This document shows positions 46,084 through 54,577 of a stretch of 64,000 nucleotides of DNA, piece after piece. The notes beneath the pieces are model-generated. The model did not search any database, had not been told where the DNA came from, and saw only the letters and a program-made list of their open reading frames with translations. The position numbers were made by a program, and so were the translations under genes. Origin of the DNA: Deinococcus psychrotolerans. GTDB lineage: Bacteria; Deinococcota; Deinococci; Deinococcales; Deinococcaceae. Where the stretch lies: positions 1,070,501 to 1,134,500 of the forward strand of contig NZ_CP034183.1 in assembly GCF_003860465.1 (NCBI RefSeq). Reading direction: 5' to 3'. Numbering within the stretch: the first letter of the stretch is position 1; the number at the start of each line of letters is the position of its first letter.

Positions 46084-47580
46084 TTAATGGTTTGCTCCCC
46101 CACTCAGCAGCGGCGGCAGCAGACGCGGGCTGAGGCGGGCGCTGTACAGCGCGGCATCAAAGTGGCTCAGCGTGCGCCGGAAGTTGGCGGCCCGCTCTGG
46201 CCACAGGGTGCTGTTGCGCCCCGCCGCGTCCAGGTAATAGCTGGTGCAGCCTCCCTTCACCCACACCGACTCGCGCAGCTTGTCTTGCAGGGCGTCGCTG
46301 TACTCGCGCTGCGCCTCCGGCGTCGGCTCCAGACTCAGCAGGTGCGCGGCGTCCATGTATTCCAGCGCCCGCAGAATGTACCCGATCTGCGCCTCAATGA
46401 TGTACACGATGGAGTTGTGGCCCAGCGCGGTGTTCGGCCCCACCAGCAAAAAGAAGTTCGGAAATCCAGCGACTGCCGTGCCGTGCAGCGCCTCCATGTG
46501 GCTGTCCCAAGCGTCCGCGAGACGCTGGCCGCCGCGCCCAAAGATCCGACGCGCCATCGGCGGCTGCGTGGCGTTGAAGCCGGTGCCACCGATCAGCACG
46601 TCGAACGCGCGGATCTGGCCATCCGCAGTCAGAATCTGATCGCCGCGAATCTCGGTGATGATCTCCGTCACCAGTTCCACATTGGGTTGCTGAATGGCCG
46701 GGTAGTAGTCGTCGCTGACCAGGATACGTTTGCAGCCCAGGCGGTAGTCAGGCGTCAGTTTGCGGCGCAGCTCCGGATCTGCTACCCGCGCCTCAAGGTG
46801 CTGATGGCCGAACTTCTCCATCAGTGCGCCCACCCTCTGGTTGGAAAACCCTAAATGCCTCACCTCCGCGTTCAGGAACACCCGCTGACGCGCCAAGCGC
46901 TGCAACACTGGGTAACGCCGGAACAACTCGCGGCGGCGCGGCGTGGTGGCCTCGTCCATGCGCGGCATCACCCACGGCGGCGTGCGCTGAAAGACGCTCA
47001 GCTGCTCCACGAGCGGCCGAATTTCAGGGATGAACTGAATGGCCGAGGCCCCGGTGCCGATCACCGCCACCCGTTTGCCGCTCAGGTTCACGGCGTGGTT
47101 CCACTGCGCCGAGTGAAAACGTTCGCCCTCAAAATCTTCCAGCCCCGGAATGTCCGGCCATTTCGGCTCAATCAGGGGGCCGTGACCGGAGATCAGGACG
47201 CGGGCCGTGAACTCACCCCGGCTGGTGCGGATGCGCCACAGGCCTTCCCCTTCGTCCCAGCGGGCTTCCTCCATCTCGGTGTTGAAGTGAATGTGCGGGC
47301 GCAGACGCTGCTCGTCGGCGGTTTTTCTGAGGTAGGCCAGAATCTCGGGCTGGCGGGCGTAACGGTGGGTCCAGTCAGGGTTGGGAACGGCTGAGAACGA
47401 ATACAAATCACTCTTCACGTCGCAGGCGCAGCCGGGATAGGTGTTGTCACGCCAGGTGCCGCCCACCTCCGCACCGCGTTCGAACACCACGAAGTCGTCA
47501 ACGCCGCGCCGCTTGAGTTCCAGCGCCGTTCCCAGTCCCGCGAAGCCAGCGCCCAGAACGGCGATTTGATGGTGGGTCAT
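46084..47580 (-). CDS. Baeyer-Villiger-type flavin monooxygenase
   Basis: A 498-aa FAD- and NADPH-dependent monooxygenase. FAD-binding IAVLGAGFAGLGTALELKRRG opens the protein, with GGTWRDNTYPGCACDV following. The NADPH-binding VAVIGTGASAIQFIPEI is at about 180. FEGERFHSAQWNH matches the Baeyer-Villiger fingerprint FxGxxxHxxxW. Such enzymes insert oxygen next to a carbonyl to make esters or lactones. The gene directly follows an alpha/beta-hydrolase gene with a four-base overlap, so ester formation then cleavage of the same ketone is plausible. Substrate is unknown. Confidence 0.92.
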   Translation of the reverse strand: MTHHQIAVLGAGFAGLGTALELKRRGVDDFVVFERGAEVGGTWRDNTYPGCACDVKSDLYSFSAVPNPDWTHRYARQPEILAYLRKTADEQRLRPHIHFNTEMEEARWDEGEGLWRIRTSRGEFTARVLISGHGPLIEPKWPDIPGLEDFEGERFHSAQWNHAVNLSGKRVAVIGTGASAIQFIPEIRPLVEQLSVFQRTPPWVMPRMDEATTPRRRELFRRYPVLQRLARQRVFLNAEVRHLGFSNQRVGALMEKFGHQHLEARVADPELRRKLTPDYRLGCKRILVSDDYYPAIQQPNVELVTEIITEIRGDQILTADGQIRAFDVLIGGTGFNATQPPMARRIFGRGGQRLADAWDSHMEALHGTAVAGFPNFFLLVGPNTALGHNSIVYIIEAQIGYILRALEYMDAAHLLSLEPTPEAQREYSDALQDKLRESVWVKGGCTSYYLDAAGRNSTLWPERAANFRRTLSHFDAALYSARLSPRLLPPLLSGGANH

Positions 47581-48443
47581 AAGGTATTGTGCTCCAGAAA
47601 TTGATTGAGTATGGCCGTGAATTCTGCCTCCCGCTCGATCTGCGGGACGTGGCCTGTCGCCTCGAACAGGTGAACCGTGGCATGCGGGTGCGTGCGGCGG
47701 GCGGCCTCCAGATGGCGCACAGGGAGAATCTCGTCGCGGTCTCCCCAGACGATTAAAGTAGGCAGGTTCAGGGCCGGGAGCTGCTGAGCCAGTTTGACTT
47801 GCCACGGCGTCCGCGCCCCGCGCACATCACCAATTGAGCGCAGCACAGACAAAAACGCCCGCGCTGCGCCGGGCTGTTTCGACAAGTTCAGCGTATGCGC
47901 GACTCGCTCCGGCGTGACGAAATCAGCTGAGACAAATAAGCTGCGGGTAACACGCCGCGCACCAGTAGGACTGGCCACCAGCAGCCGTTCGCCCAGTCCC
48001 GGCACAGCACACAGGCGCAGGGCCACGGCCACCTCCCGCCCGAATCCGGCGGAGTTGACCAGCACCAGCCCACGCGCCCGCTGCGGATACATCACGGCGA
48101 ACGTCTGCGCCACCGCCCCGCCCAGCGAGTTGCCGATCAGGGTGACGGGCCGCGTTTCTCCTACGGCGTCCAGATAGTGCCGCACGAAACGGGCCAGGCC
48201 CGGCAGGCTGTAATTCACTTCCGGCTTGTCGGTGTAGCCAAAACCGATCATGTCCGGGGCGTAAACGCGGTGCGCGGGGAACAGAGCCTGCACCGTGGGC
48301 GCAAAATCCTCCAGACTGCGGCCAATCCCGTGTAGCAAGACGATGGGTGGCCCCTCGCCGCCAATGACGTGACGGGTACGAACGCCGCCTACGTCCACAA
48401 AATGTGGGGTCGGCGTTTGAGGACTGGATTCAGCGGCAGTCAT
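47577..48443 (-). CDS. Alpha/beta-hydrolase
   Basis: A 288-aa alpha/beta-hydrolase. The oxyanion loop VLLHGIGRSLEDF (HG at about 38-39), the nucleophile elbow IGNSLGGAVAQ (Ser about 106), the acid in WGDRDEILP and the final His in TGHVPQIER are all in the correct order. GGAGGAA precedes the ATG. It shares an operon, with four-base overlap, with the Baeyer-Villiger-type monooxygenase. An ester or lactone hydrolase acting on that enzyme's product is likely but unproven. Confidence 0.9.
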   Translation of the reverse strand: MTAAESSPQTPTPHFVDVGGVRTRHVIGGEGPPIVLLHGIGRSLEDFAPTVQALFPAHRVYAPDMIGFGYTDKPEVNYSLPGLARFVRHYLDAVGETRPVTLIGNSLGGAVAQTFAVMYPQRARGLVLVNSAGFGREVAVALRLCAVPGLGERLLVASPTGARRVTRSLFVSADFVTPERVAHTLNLSKQPGAARAFLSVLRSIGDVRGARTPWQVKLAQQLPALNLPTLIVWGDRDEILPVRHLEAARRTHPHATVHLFEATGHVPQIEREAEFTAILNQFLEHNTL

Positions 48444-48683
48444 GAATTCCTCCGAAAGAAACATGGATTCAGAAGAGGATGCCGCGTGACGAACCAATCC
48501 GCCGTGAGCCAATCTAGATTCAGGTCAGCCGTTCCAAAGCCGCCAGCTACCGCGTAGGAAAGAAATGCTGTAGAACGTCACAACAACACCAATCCAGACT
48601 CAAGTCGTTATCAATTGATCCTGACGCAGTTTCAGGAAGGCGTCTGGGAACGGGGAGCGTAATACCGTTGCTATTCAACAGCC

Positions 48684-51600
48684 CTACGCCAGCAGGTGGC
48701 TCAGACTCAGGCGCTCAAGCCGTCCTTCCAGACTACCCAGCAACAGATCGGCGCGGCGTTTGGCTTCCTTCACATCGTCCGGCTGCCCATTGCGGGCCAG
48801 TTCGGCAGCAAGGAACGCTGCTTCCAGGGCCACGGTCGCAGGGGCCACCAGCCAGTGACGGGCATCGGCTACCACTTCGGCGCGGCCCTTATCGGTACTC
48901 TGACAGGGAACGATTTCTCTCAGCAAACGCAGACGCAGGCGAGTGCGCCAAGCACCGGGCGGGGCCTGAGCGATCCAGCGGGCCGCGTCATCAAAATCGC
49001 CCGCGTGAAAGCAGGCTTCCGCCAAGAGCAAGGCATGGGATTCTTGCTCGTCGTCCGGGCCTGAGGTTTGTATCAAGGCGTGGGCGTACGTCTCAATCTC
49101 CTCCCCCGTCCCGCACAGCAGTGCCCGGCGCAGGGCCACCGTTGCCAGCAGATGTTCCAGCTCACCTAGGTTGAGTTGTGCAGCTTCTATTTGTATTGCC
49201 GTTACTTCTTCGGCTTCCACTGGCTGGCCGCATAGCAAGTGAATGTTGGCCAGGAAAGCTCGGCGGCGCAAGACCGTGCTGGGTAGACCGCGCTTCTGGG
49301 CGCTGACCAGTGCCTGCTCACAGTAGGTCAGCGCCTGTCCCAGATCACCTATGTCCAGACTGATCGCGCCCAGGTTCCAGGTTGCCGATTCATGTATTTC
49401 CGGCGGAAGGTGCTGGCTGGCGGCGGCAATTTTGAAGGCTTCACTGGCCTCGTCACGGTGCCGAATTTTCCAGAGTGCCGTTCCCAGATTGAGCGTGATC
49501 ATGTCGGCCACGCTCAGTGGACTGTACAGTCTGGCAAGCTGCTGGGCTTCTCGCAGCAGCGGCACGGCCTCGGCGGGTTTGCTGTGGGCAATGGCGGCCA
49601 CGCCCCGGCCCAGCAGACCCCGCGCAATGGTCTGGGGATCGCCCAGCACACGGGCAACGGCCTCAGCCTGACCCGCATGATATTCGGCCTCACTGAAACG
49701 CCCCTGTGGAAAGTAGAGTTGGGTCAATGTGAAATGCACCTGGAAGCTCCAGCGGGTACGCTGCAAGGTGCCCAGGCGCAAGACCTCTTGCAGATGCATC
49801 TCAGCCTCCGTGAAACGGGCCAGGCGAATCAGGGACATCCCCCGTACCAGGTGCATCTGTGCGCCCAGCGATCCTGGCAACGGCGCGTCTAGCAGCCGGT
49901 CGGTGATGGCAATCACTTGCTGGAACTCGCTTTTCTGGATGTTCAGCGCGGCGAGATGCACTTCGGTCTCGAGTTCAAGGGCCTCGTCGCGTTGCTGATC
50001 GGCCAGTCGCCGCAGGGTGTCCAGGTGAGATTCAGCTTCTACCAGGTTCCCCAGGCCCAAGTGAAGCTGAAACGCCAGGGCGTGGGCGCGTGCCTGCACT
50101 TCCTTGGTCAGTTGCAGGGCCAGCGCCTCATCCAAAAAGCCCAGCCCTTCGGTGTGCGCGGCAATCGACTCCGCTTCCCTGGCTGCCCGCAGCAGCCACT
50201 CACCTGCTTGCTGGGGCTGCCCGGCCGCCAGCCAATGTCCGGCCACCTCACGCGCCGCCGCCGGAGCTTCGGCCAGCATGAGCGCGGCCTGGCGGTGCAG
50301 AAGTTGCTGGCGCTCGGCAGTCAGGCCCGCCGCGACACCGACCCGGTAGAGATCGTGGGCCAGGGCATACCCCCCGGAACGCAGCACCATCAAAGAGGCC
50401 TCCCTGGCCGCGCCGATAGCCGAGGCCAGCAACCACGCGTCCAGCCCGGTCAGCATTTCCAGCATATCCAGCGGCACCGGACGGGCCATGATCGCCAGCG
50501 CTTCCAACACCCGCTGCGCTCCGTCACCCAGCAGTTTGACTCGCGCTTTCACGGCGCTCAGCACGCTGCCGGGCAAGTCCAGTTCGGCGTAGAACTCGGT
50601 GTGCTCGTCATGACGGGTCTGCCACTGGCCCCCGGCGTCATCGGTCAGATCGCCCCTCTCGCGCAGGTGACGCAAGGTTTCGAGGACAAACAGCGGATTG
50701 CCCGCCGTGGCCGCGTGCAGCCGCGCCGCAAAACGGGTGCCGCCCCTAGTTCGTCCCAGCGTTCTGACCAGCGCCAGCACGTCGGTTTCCAGCAGGGGGG
50801 CCACCGTCAATCGGCGCAGTTCGCCGCGCCCTTCAAGTTCATCCACCAGAGCCGTCGCCGCCGCATTGTGGGCCAGTTCCGGGGCGCGGGCGCTCAGCAG
50901 CACGCGGGCGCGGTCGCCGGGCGGTACCCGGAGCAGCTCGGCCAGCAAATACCGAACCGCTTCCAGGCTCAGATCATCGAAATCGTGCAGGTCATCGAGC
51001 ACCAACAGACCGCGCCTCAGACCCGGCAGGACGGCCCGTGACAGCGCTGCGAAAAGAGCTTGACGCTGCTCTGGGCTGGCTCCGGTCAGTGAGGAGGCCG
51101 CTGCGGAATCAGCATGCAGCTCGGGAATCAGCCGCGAGAGTAACGCTTGATCCGTTTGGGCCAACGTGGGCAGGCGGCCCCGCTCCGAGAGTGAGCGGAG
51201 CGCCGCCGTCACCGCCCCCAGCGGCCACCACCGCGCTTCGGCAAGCCCGCGCACGATCAGGCGCGGGCGGTGCTGAGCGCTGAACTCGTCCGCCAGGCGC
51301 GATTTGCCCACCCCCGGTTCGCCCAGCAGCAGCGCCGGAAGGTGGCTGCTCCGCAGTTCTCGCCACAGGGCCTCGCGTCCGATCAGCGGGGCCTGCAAGG
51401 TTTGTTCCGAGGTCTGTGTTGACACCTCGGTCCAGCGGCGCACCTCTGCACTTGGTTCAGCCTCCAGCTCCCGGCGCAGCCGCTCGGCGTAAGCCTGGTA
51501 AGTGGCGCGGGCCATCTGTGTTTCACCTGCCTGGACCAGCAGCCGCAGCCACTGGGCCTGGGCAGCTTCATCCAGCGGGTCCAGTTCGGTGATGGCCTGC

Positions 51601-52067
51601 GCCGCCCGCGCTGCGCCCTTCAGATCACCCTCGGCCTCATGTTGGCTGACTGAGGCGCTCAGGCGAAAGCGGACCGCCGTTCGGCGGGTTTCCCGAATGC
51701 TCTCCAGCCACTCACCCAGTTCGTCCGACTCGGCCACCTCACCGGACAGCATTTCAGCTCCATTCAGGTCGTGTGCCGGATCGAGCACATCGATCTGCCA
51801 TATTCCGGTTTGCTCGACGGCGCTGCGCTCCAGGTGCAGGTACGCGCCAGCAGCCGTGTGGTTTAGCCGGTAGAGTTCTACCCGCAGGTTCTGGCGGGCC
51901 GTGGAAGAGTCCGATAGAGGCCACAGCAGCGAGGCCAGTTCGGCGCGGGTCGTTCGGCCTTCCAGTCCTATCCGTGCCAGCAGCAGCAAGCTCTTGTGGG
52001 TGGCAAGTTTGACGGCTTGCCCGTCTACCGTGACGCGCGGCCTGCCCAGCAAGGTCAGTTCCAGCAT
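48684..52067 (-). CDS. SARP/AfsR-type transcriptional activator 2 (BTAD-AAA ATPase-TPR)
   Basis: An 1127-aa paralogue-like regulator. The N-terminal part LELTLLGRPRVTVDGQAVKLATHKSLLLLARIGLEGRTTR is the SARP winged helix, followed by BTAD (about 95-215), Walker A GEPGVGKS (about 249-256), Walker B RGLLVLDDLHDFDD (about 350-363) and a long TPR-type helical C-terminus. It begins opposite a 74-aa gene whose promoter carries the SARP-type repeat. It is close in architecture but not in sequence to regulator 1; which one binds the repeats is open. Confidence 0.9.
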   Translation of the reverse strand: MLELTLLGRPRVTVDGQAVKLATHKSLLLLARIGLEGRTTRAELASLLWPLSDSSTARQNLRVELYRLNHTAAGAYLHLERSAVEQTGIWQIDVLDPAHDLNGAEMLSGEVAESDELGEWLESIRETRRTAVRFRLSASVSQHEAEGDLKGAARAAQAITELDPLDEAAQAQWLRLLVQAGETQMARATYQAYAERLRRELEAEPSAEVRRWTEVSTQTSEQTLQAPLIGREALWRELRSSHLPALLLGEPGVGKSRLADEFSAQHRPRLIVRGLAEARWWPLGAVTAALRSLSERGRLPTLAQTDQALLSRLIPELHADSAAASSLTGASPEQRQALFAALSRAVLPGLRRGLLVLDDLHDFDDLSLEAVRYLLAELLRVPPGDRARVLLSARAPELAHNAAATALVDELEGRGELRRLTVAPLLETDVLALVRTLGRTRGGTRFAARLHAATAGNPLFVLETLRHLRERGDLTDDAGGQWQTRHDEHTEFYAELDLPGSVLSAVKARVKLLGDGAQRVLEALAIMARPVPLDMLEMLTGLDAWLLASAIGAAREASLMVLRSGGYALAHDLYRVGVAAGLTAERQQLLHRQAALMLAEAPAAAREVAGHWLAAGQPQQAGEWLLRAAREAESIAAHTEGLGFLDEALALQLTKEVQARAHALAFQLHLGLGNLVEAESHLDTLRRLADQQRDEALELETEVHLAALNIQKSEFQQVIAITDRLLDAPLPGSLGAQMHLVRGMSLIRLARFTEAEMHLQEVLRLGTLQRTRWSFQVHFTLTQLYFPQGRFSEAEYHAGQAEAVARVLGDPQTIARGLLGRGVAAIAHSKPAEAVPLLREAQQLARLYSPLSVADMITLNLGTALWKIRHRDEASEAFKIAAASQHLPPEIHESATWNLGAISLDIGDLGQALTYCEQALVSAQKRGLPSTVLRRRAFLANIHLLCGQPVEAEEVTAIQIEAAQLNLGELEHLLATVALRRALLCGTGEEIETYAHALIQTSGPDDEQESHALLLAEACFHAGDFDDAARWIAQAPPGAWRTRLRLRLLREIVPCQSTDKGRAEVVADARHWLVAPATVALEAAFLAAELARNGQPDDVKEAKRRADLLLGSLEGRLERLSLSHLLA

Positions 52068-52155
52068 TCAGGAGCCTCCGCTTCATGAGAATTTGTCCAG
52101 GGTCGCGTGGTGATCTGGTTTCAGTATGCGCCCTCACCTCGGCGGCCCGGCCTTA

Positions 52156-52173
52156 TCACGCCCTTGCCACGCC
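52156..52173 (+). promoter_or_regulatory. Tandem 11-bp direct repeat, putative SARP operator 3
   Basis: TCACGCC, then CCACGCC, with starts 11 bp apart, in the orientation of the 74-aa gene. The second copy is degenerate and the -10 (TTACCC, 8 bp later) is weak. It also lies upstream of the divergent regulator 2. Confidence 0.5.
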
Positions 52174-52205
52174 TGTGGCGTTACCCTTCGGCAAAGAGGT
52201 GAACC

Positions 52206-52430
52206 ATGTCTTTAGCAGACGAGTCCAGCAGTTCCCAATCTGTGGAGGTCCACACTGACACGCAGTATCACCTGAGCGTTTGTACCCAGGCAGGACGCCT
52301 CACGGTGCGGGTGAGCGCTGAACCCGGCGACGCCGAACACATCTTTTCCAGCCTGCTGCTGGCCTTCGATTACATTGAGCGCGACCTGGCTCCGTCCCAG
52401 CACTCACGCAAGGGAGCAGGACTCAGGTAA
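52206..52430 (+). CDS. Small hypothetical protein beside regulator 2
   Basis: A 74-aa acidic product with AAAGAGGTGA before the ATG. It has no signal peptide or membrane segment. The sequence (VEVHTDTQYHLSVCTQAGRLTVRVSAEPGDAEHIFSSLLLAFDYIERDL) looks like a compact beta-beta-alpha domain. No family is recognised. It is divergent from regulator 2 and followed by a GC hairpin. A SARP-type repeat upstream suggests regulation with the surface operon. Confidence 0.65.
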   Translation: MSLADESSSSQSVEVHTDTQYHLSVCTQAGRLTVRVSAEPGDAEHIFSSLLLAFDYIERDLAPSQHSRKGAGLR

Positions 52431-52456
52431 AGTCCGCCGAACACAGCACAAGCAAT

Positions 52457-52489
52457 GGAGGCAGCCGACATGATTGTCTGGCTGCCTCC
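52457..52489. terminator. GC-rich hairpin between convergent genes
   Basis: A 10-bp perfect stem (52457-52466 with 52480-52489), no good T-run. It is probably the shared terminator of the 74-aa gene and the Fn3 gene. Confidence 0.65.
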
Positions 52490-52507
52490 CCACCTGTCAT
52501 GCCTAAG

Positions 52508-54520
52508 CTATTTGAAGGTGATGCTCGCTTCCTCACCCTCAATACCGCTGCCCTCCAAAGGAACGACCCGGTACAGATCTCCAGCCTTGGCCTGCGTGTC
52601 GGTGTACGCCGGTGAGGTCACCACACTCAGGCGTTCTTGCCGGTTCCCGCGCGTGCGGTACACCGCGTAGGAGGCCGCGCCTTTATCCGCTTTCCAGCTC
52701 AACACCGCGCCCCCACTCCCCGCGCTGCCCCCACTGACGGTCAGAGCCTGCACCTGCGGCGTGGCCGTGATATTCAGCGGCACACCCCCGGCCACATTGG
52801 ACGGATCGCTGCGCTTGCCCTTCGCGTCCAGCGCGGCCACGAGGTAAGCGTAGGCGAAGGGGGCCGCCACGTTGCGGTCGGTGAACGTTTTGGTCGCGCC
52901 GGGCAGCCGGGCCACCAGCACCAGATCACCTTTTGGATTCTGCCGGAAGACTTCTACCTGCGCCGGAACGGCGTCCGAGTAGGTCCAGCTGACTTTCAAG
53001 GCGCTGTTCTGGGCTTCCACGCCCAGCAGGGTGGGCGCGTCGCCGCCAATGCGCGGGGTGATCACCGCCACCGGTTCGCCGGGTTTGCCACTGACTCCTG
53101 AAGCGCTGACCGTGATGACCCGGAAGGTCATGCCGGTGCCAGGCGAGGCGTCCAGTCGCAGTTTGAGGGTGGTGGCGCTGATAGGCCGGGGCGTGACGCT
53201 GACCAGTTGCTCGCTGGGCGTATCCGCCGCCGCGCCGCGCACCACCAGGTAGCCGATGGGCCGTCCCGCTGCGGGTTTCCAGCTGAGGGTCAGGGTGTTG
53301 GCGTCTTCCAATTTGGCGCTCAGTCCGGTGGGCGGCGCGGGCACGGCGGGATTGAGCGGCTGCGCTCCCCGGATGCTCAGCGGCCCGGTCATGCCAGCGG
53401 CCAGCTTGTAGCCCAGGCCGTACACGTAGCTTTTGGCTTCCTCGGTGGTGGTGTCGGTGTAGCTGCTGCTGCCCGCTGCCACCTCGCCTACCGGCCCCAG
53501 GGTGTCGGGCGAGCTGCCCCGGTACACCACCAGGCCCAGGATGCGGGGATCGTTGACGGCGTTCCAGCTCAGTTTCACGCTGCCTCGTCCGTCCGCGCTG
53601 AAGGTGATGACGGGCTCCACCAGACTGGCACGCGGGAACGGTTCGGCGTCGCCGGTATCGGCCACCAGCACTGCCGTTCGGGCGCTCTCGCGTCCGAACA
53701 GATCGAGTGCGGCCACCTGATAGCTGTATTTGGTTTTGGGCTTGAGGGGCAGGGCGTCGTCTTTGAAGGTCACGCGGTCGGGCTGGGTCGGATCTTTGGT
53801 GGGAAAGTAAGGCGAGGGTTGCAGCAGTTGCGCCGCTGCGCCGTTCTCAGCGCGGTAAACGCGGTAGGCCATGACCTGCCCACCGGAGCGCTGCCAAGCC
53901 ACGGTGACGCGGGTGCGCTCCGGTGTGGCACTCAGCTTGCCCGGCGGCGTCACGGCGGGCGGCGCACCGGGGGTCACGCTGGCGGTGCCGACCAGTGTTT
54001 CCTTGCCGCTGCGCAGAGCCACGACGCGGTAAGTGTAATTGGTACCGTTCTTGAGGCCCGTTTCGGTGACGAGCAGGTTGAGGGTGCGAGCGATGCCGGG
54101 ACTGGAAAGCGTCTGGAGTTGCAGGGCCAGCTTTTCAAAGGGATCGCTGACTGGAGTGCCGAACTTAGCTTTCAGGAAGTCGTACTGCTGGGCCGTGACC
54201 CAGTCGTTTTTGAGGGCGTCGGCTTTGGGAGCGATGCCGGGCAACTCGCGGCTGACTTTGCCGCCGCCGCCCTCACGGGTCAGGCGGTAAGCGTCGGGCA
54301 ACTGATCGCCGGGCAACGTCCAGCGCAGCAGTGTGCCGCCGGGCTGGGGAAGGGCTGCCACGCCGGTTTTGGCCGGGTCGGGAGCGAGGCCGCCTTTTGA
54401 TCCGGTGACGGTCTGGGCACTGGCGGCTCCCAGCAGGAGGAGTGAGGCGGCCAGCAGGTGACGGGTTTTTAGTGAGGGAACAGCGTCGCGGCGCAGTTCA
54501 GGATGGCTCAAGGTCTTCAT
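52508..54520 (-). CDS. Exported protein with six Fn3-like domains
   Basis: A 670-aa precursor. The signal region (MKTLSHPELRRDAVPSLKTRHLLAASLLLLGAASAQ) is unusually long at its N-terminus. Six fibronectin type III-like repeats follow, each about 90 residues with the W-strand (LSWKPAAG, LSWNAV, VSWTYSD, LSWKADKGAAS) and Y-x-V-x-A (YSYQVAALD, YAYLVAALD) signatures. Fn3 domains in bacteria act as spacers or binding modules in surface or extracellular proteins. It is the last gene of the surface operon, separated from the PKD gene by a hairpin, with AAGGAG before the ATG. Confidence 0.9.
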   Translation of the reverse strand: MKTLSHPELRRDAVPSLKTRHLLAASLLLLGAASAQTVTGSKGGLAPDPAKTGVAALPQPGGTLLRWTLPGDQLPDAYRLTREGGGGKVSRELPGIAPKADALKNDWVTAQQYDFLKAKFGTPVSDPFEKLALQLQTLSSPGIARTLNLLVTETGLKNGTNYTYRVVALRSGKETLVGTASVTPGAPPAVTPPGKLSATPERTRVTVAWQRSGGQVMAYRVYRAENGAAAQLLQPSPYFPTKDPTQPDRVTFKDDALPLKPKTKYSYQVAALDLFGRESARTAVLVADTGDAEPFPRASLVEPVITFSADGRGSVKLSWNAVNDPRILGLVVYRGSSPDTLGPVGEVAAGSSSYTDTTTEEAKSYVYGLGYKLAAGMTGPLSIRGAQPLNPAVPAPPTGLSAKLEDANTLTLSWKPAAGRPIGYLVVRGAAADTPSEQLVSVTPRPISATTLKLRLDASPGTGMTFRVITVSASGVSGKPGEPVAVITPRIGGDAPTLLGVEAQNSALKVSWTYSDAVPAQVEVFRQNPKGDLVLVARLPGATKTFTDRNVAAPFAYAYLVAALDAKGKRSDPSNVAGGVPLNITATPQVQALTVSGGSAGSGGAVLSWKADKGAASYAVYRTRGNRQERLSVVTSPAYTDTQAKAGDLYRVVPLEGSGIEGEEASITFK

Positions 54521-54534
54521 GGCGCTCCTTGTGC

Positions 54535-54565
54535 GGGCCTCTGGTCTGACTTGATCCAGAGGCCC
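54535..54565 (-). terminator. Intercistronic hairpin between PKD and Fn3 genes
   Basis: A 10-bp stem (54535-54544 with 54556-54565) with an 11-base loop and no T-run. It lies between the stop of the PKD gene and the ribosome-binding site of the Fn3 gene. It could attenuate or stabilise part of the transcript. Confidence 0.55.
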
Positions 54566-54577
54566 GGTGCTGTGGGT

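Noticed and set aside
48484..48508. SARP operator before the hydrolase-monooxygenase operon
   Set aside because: GTCACGC and CTCACGG occur but 18 bp apart, not 11; listed only as a note in the finding.
53207..54400. 397-codon plus-strand ORF
   Set aside because: Antisense to the Fn3 gene, no domain.
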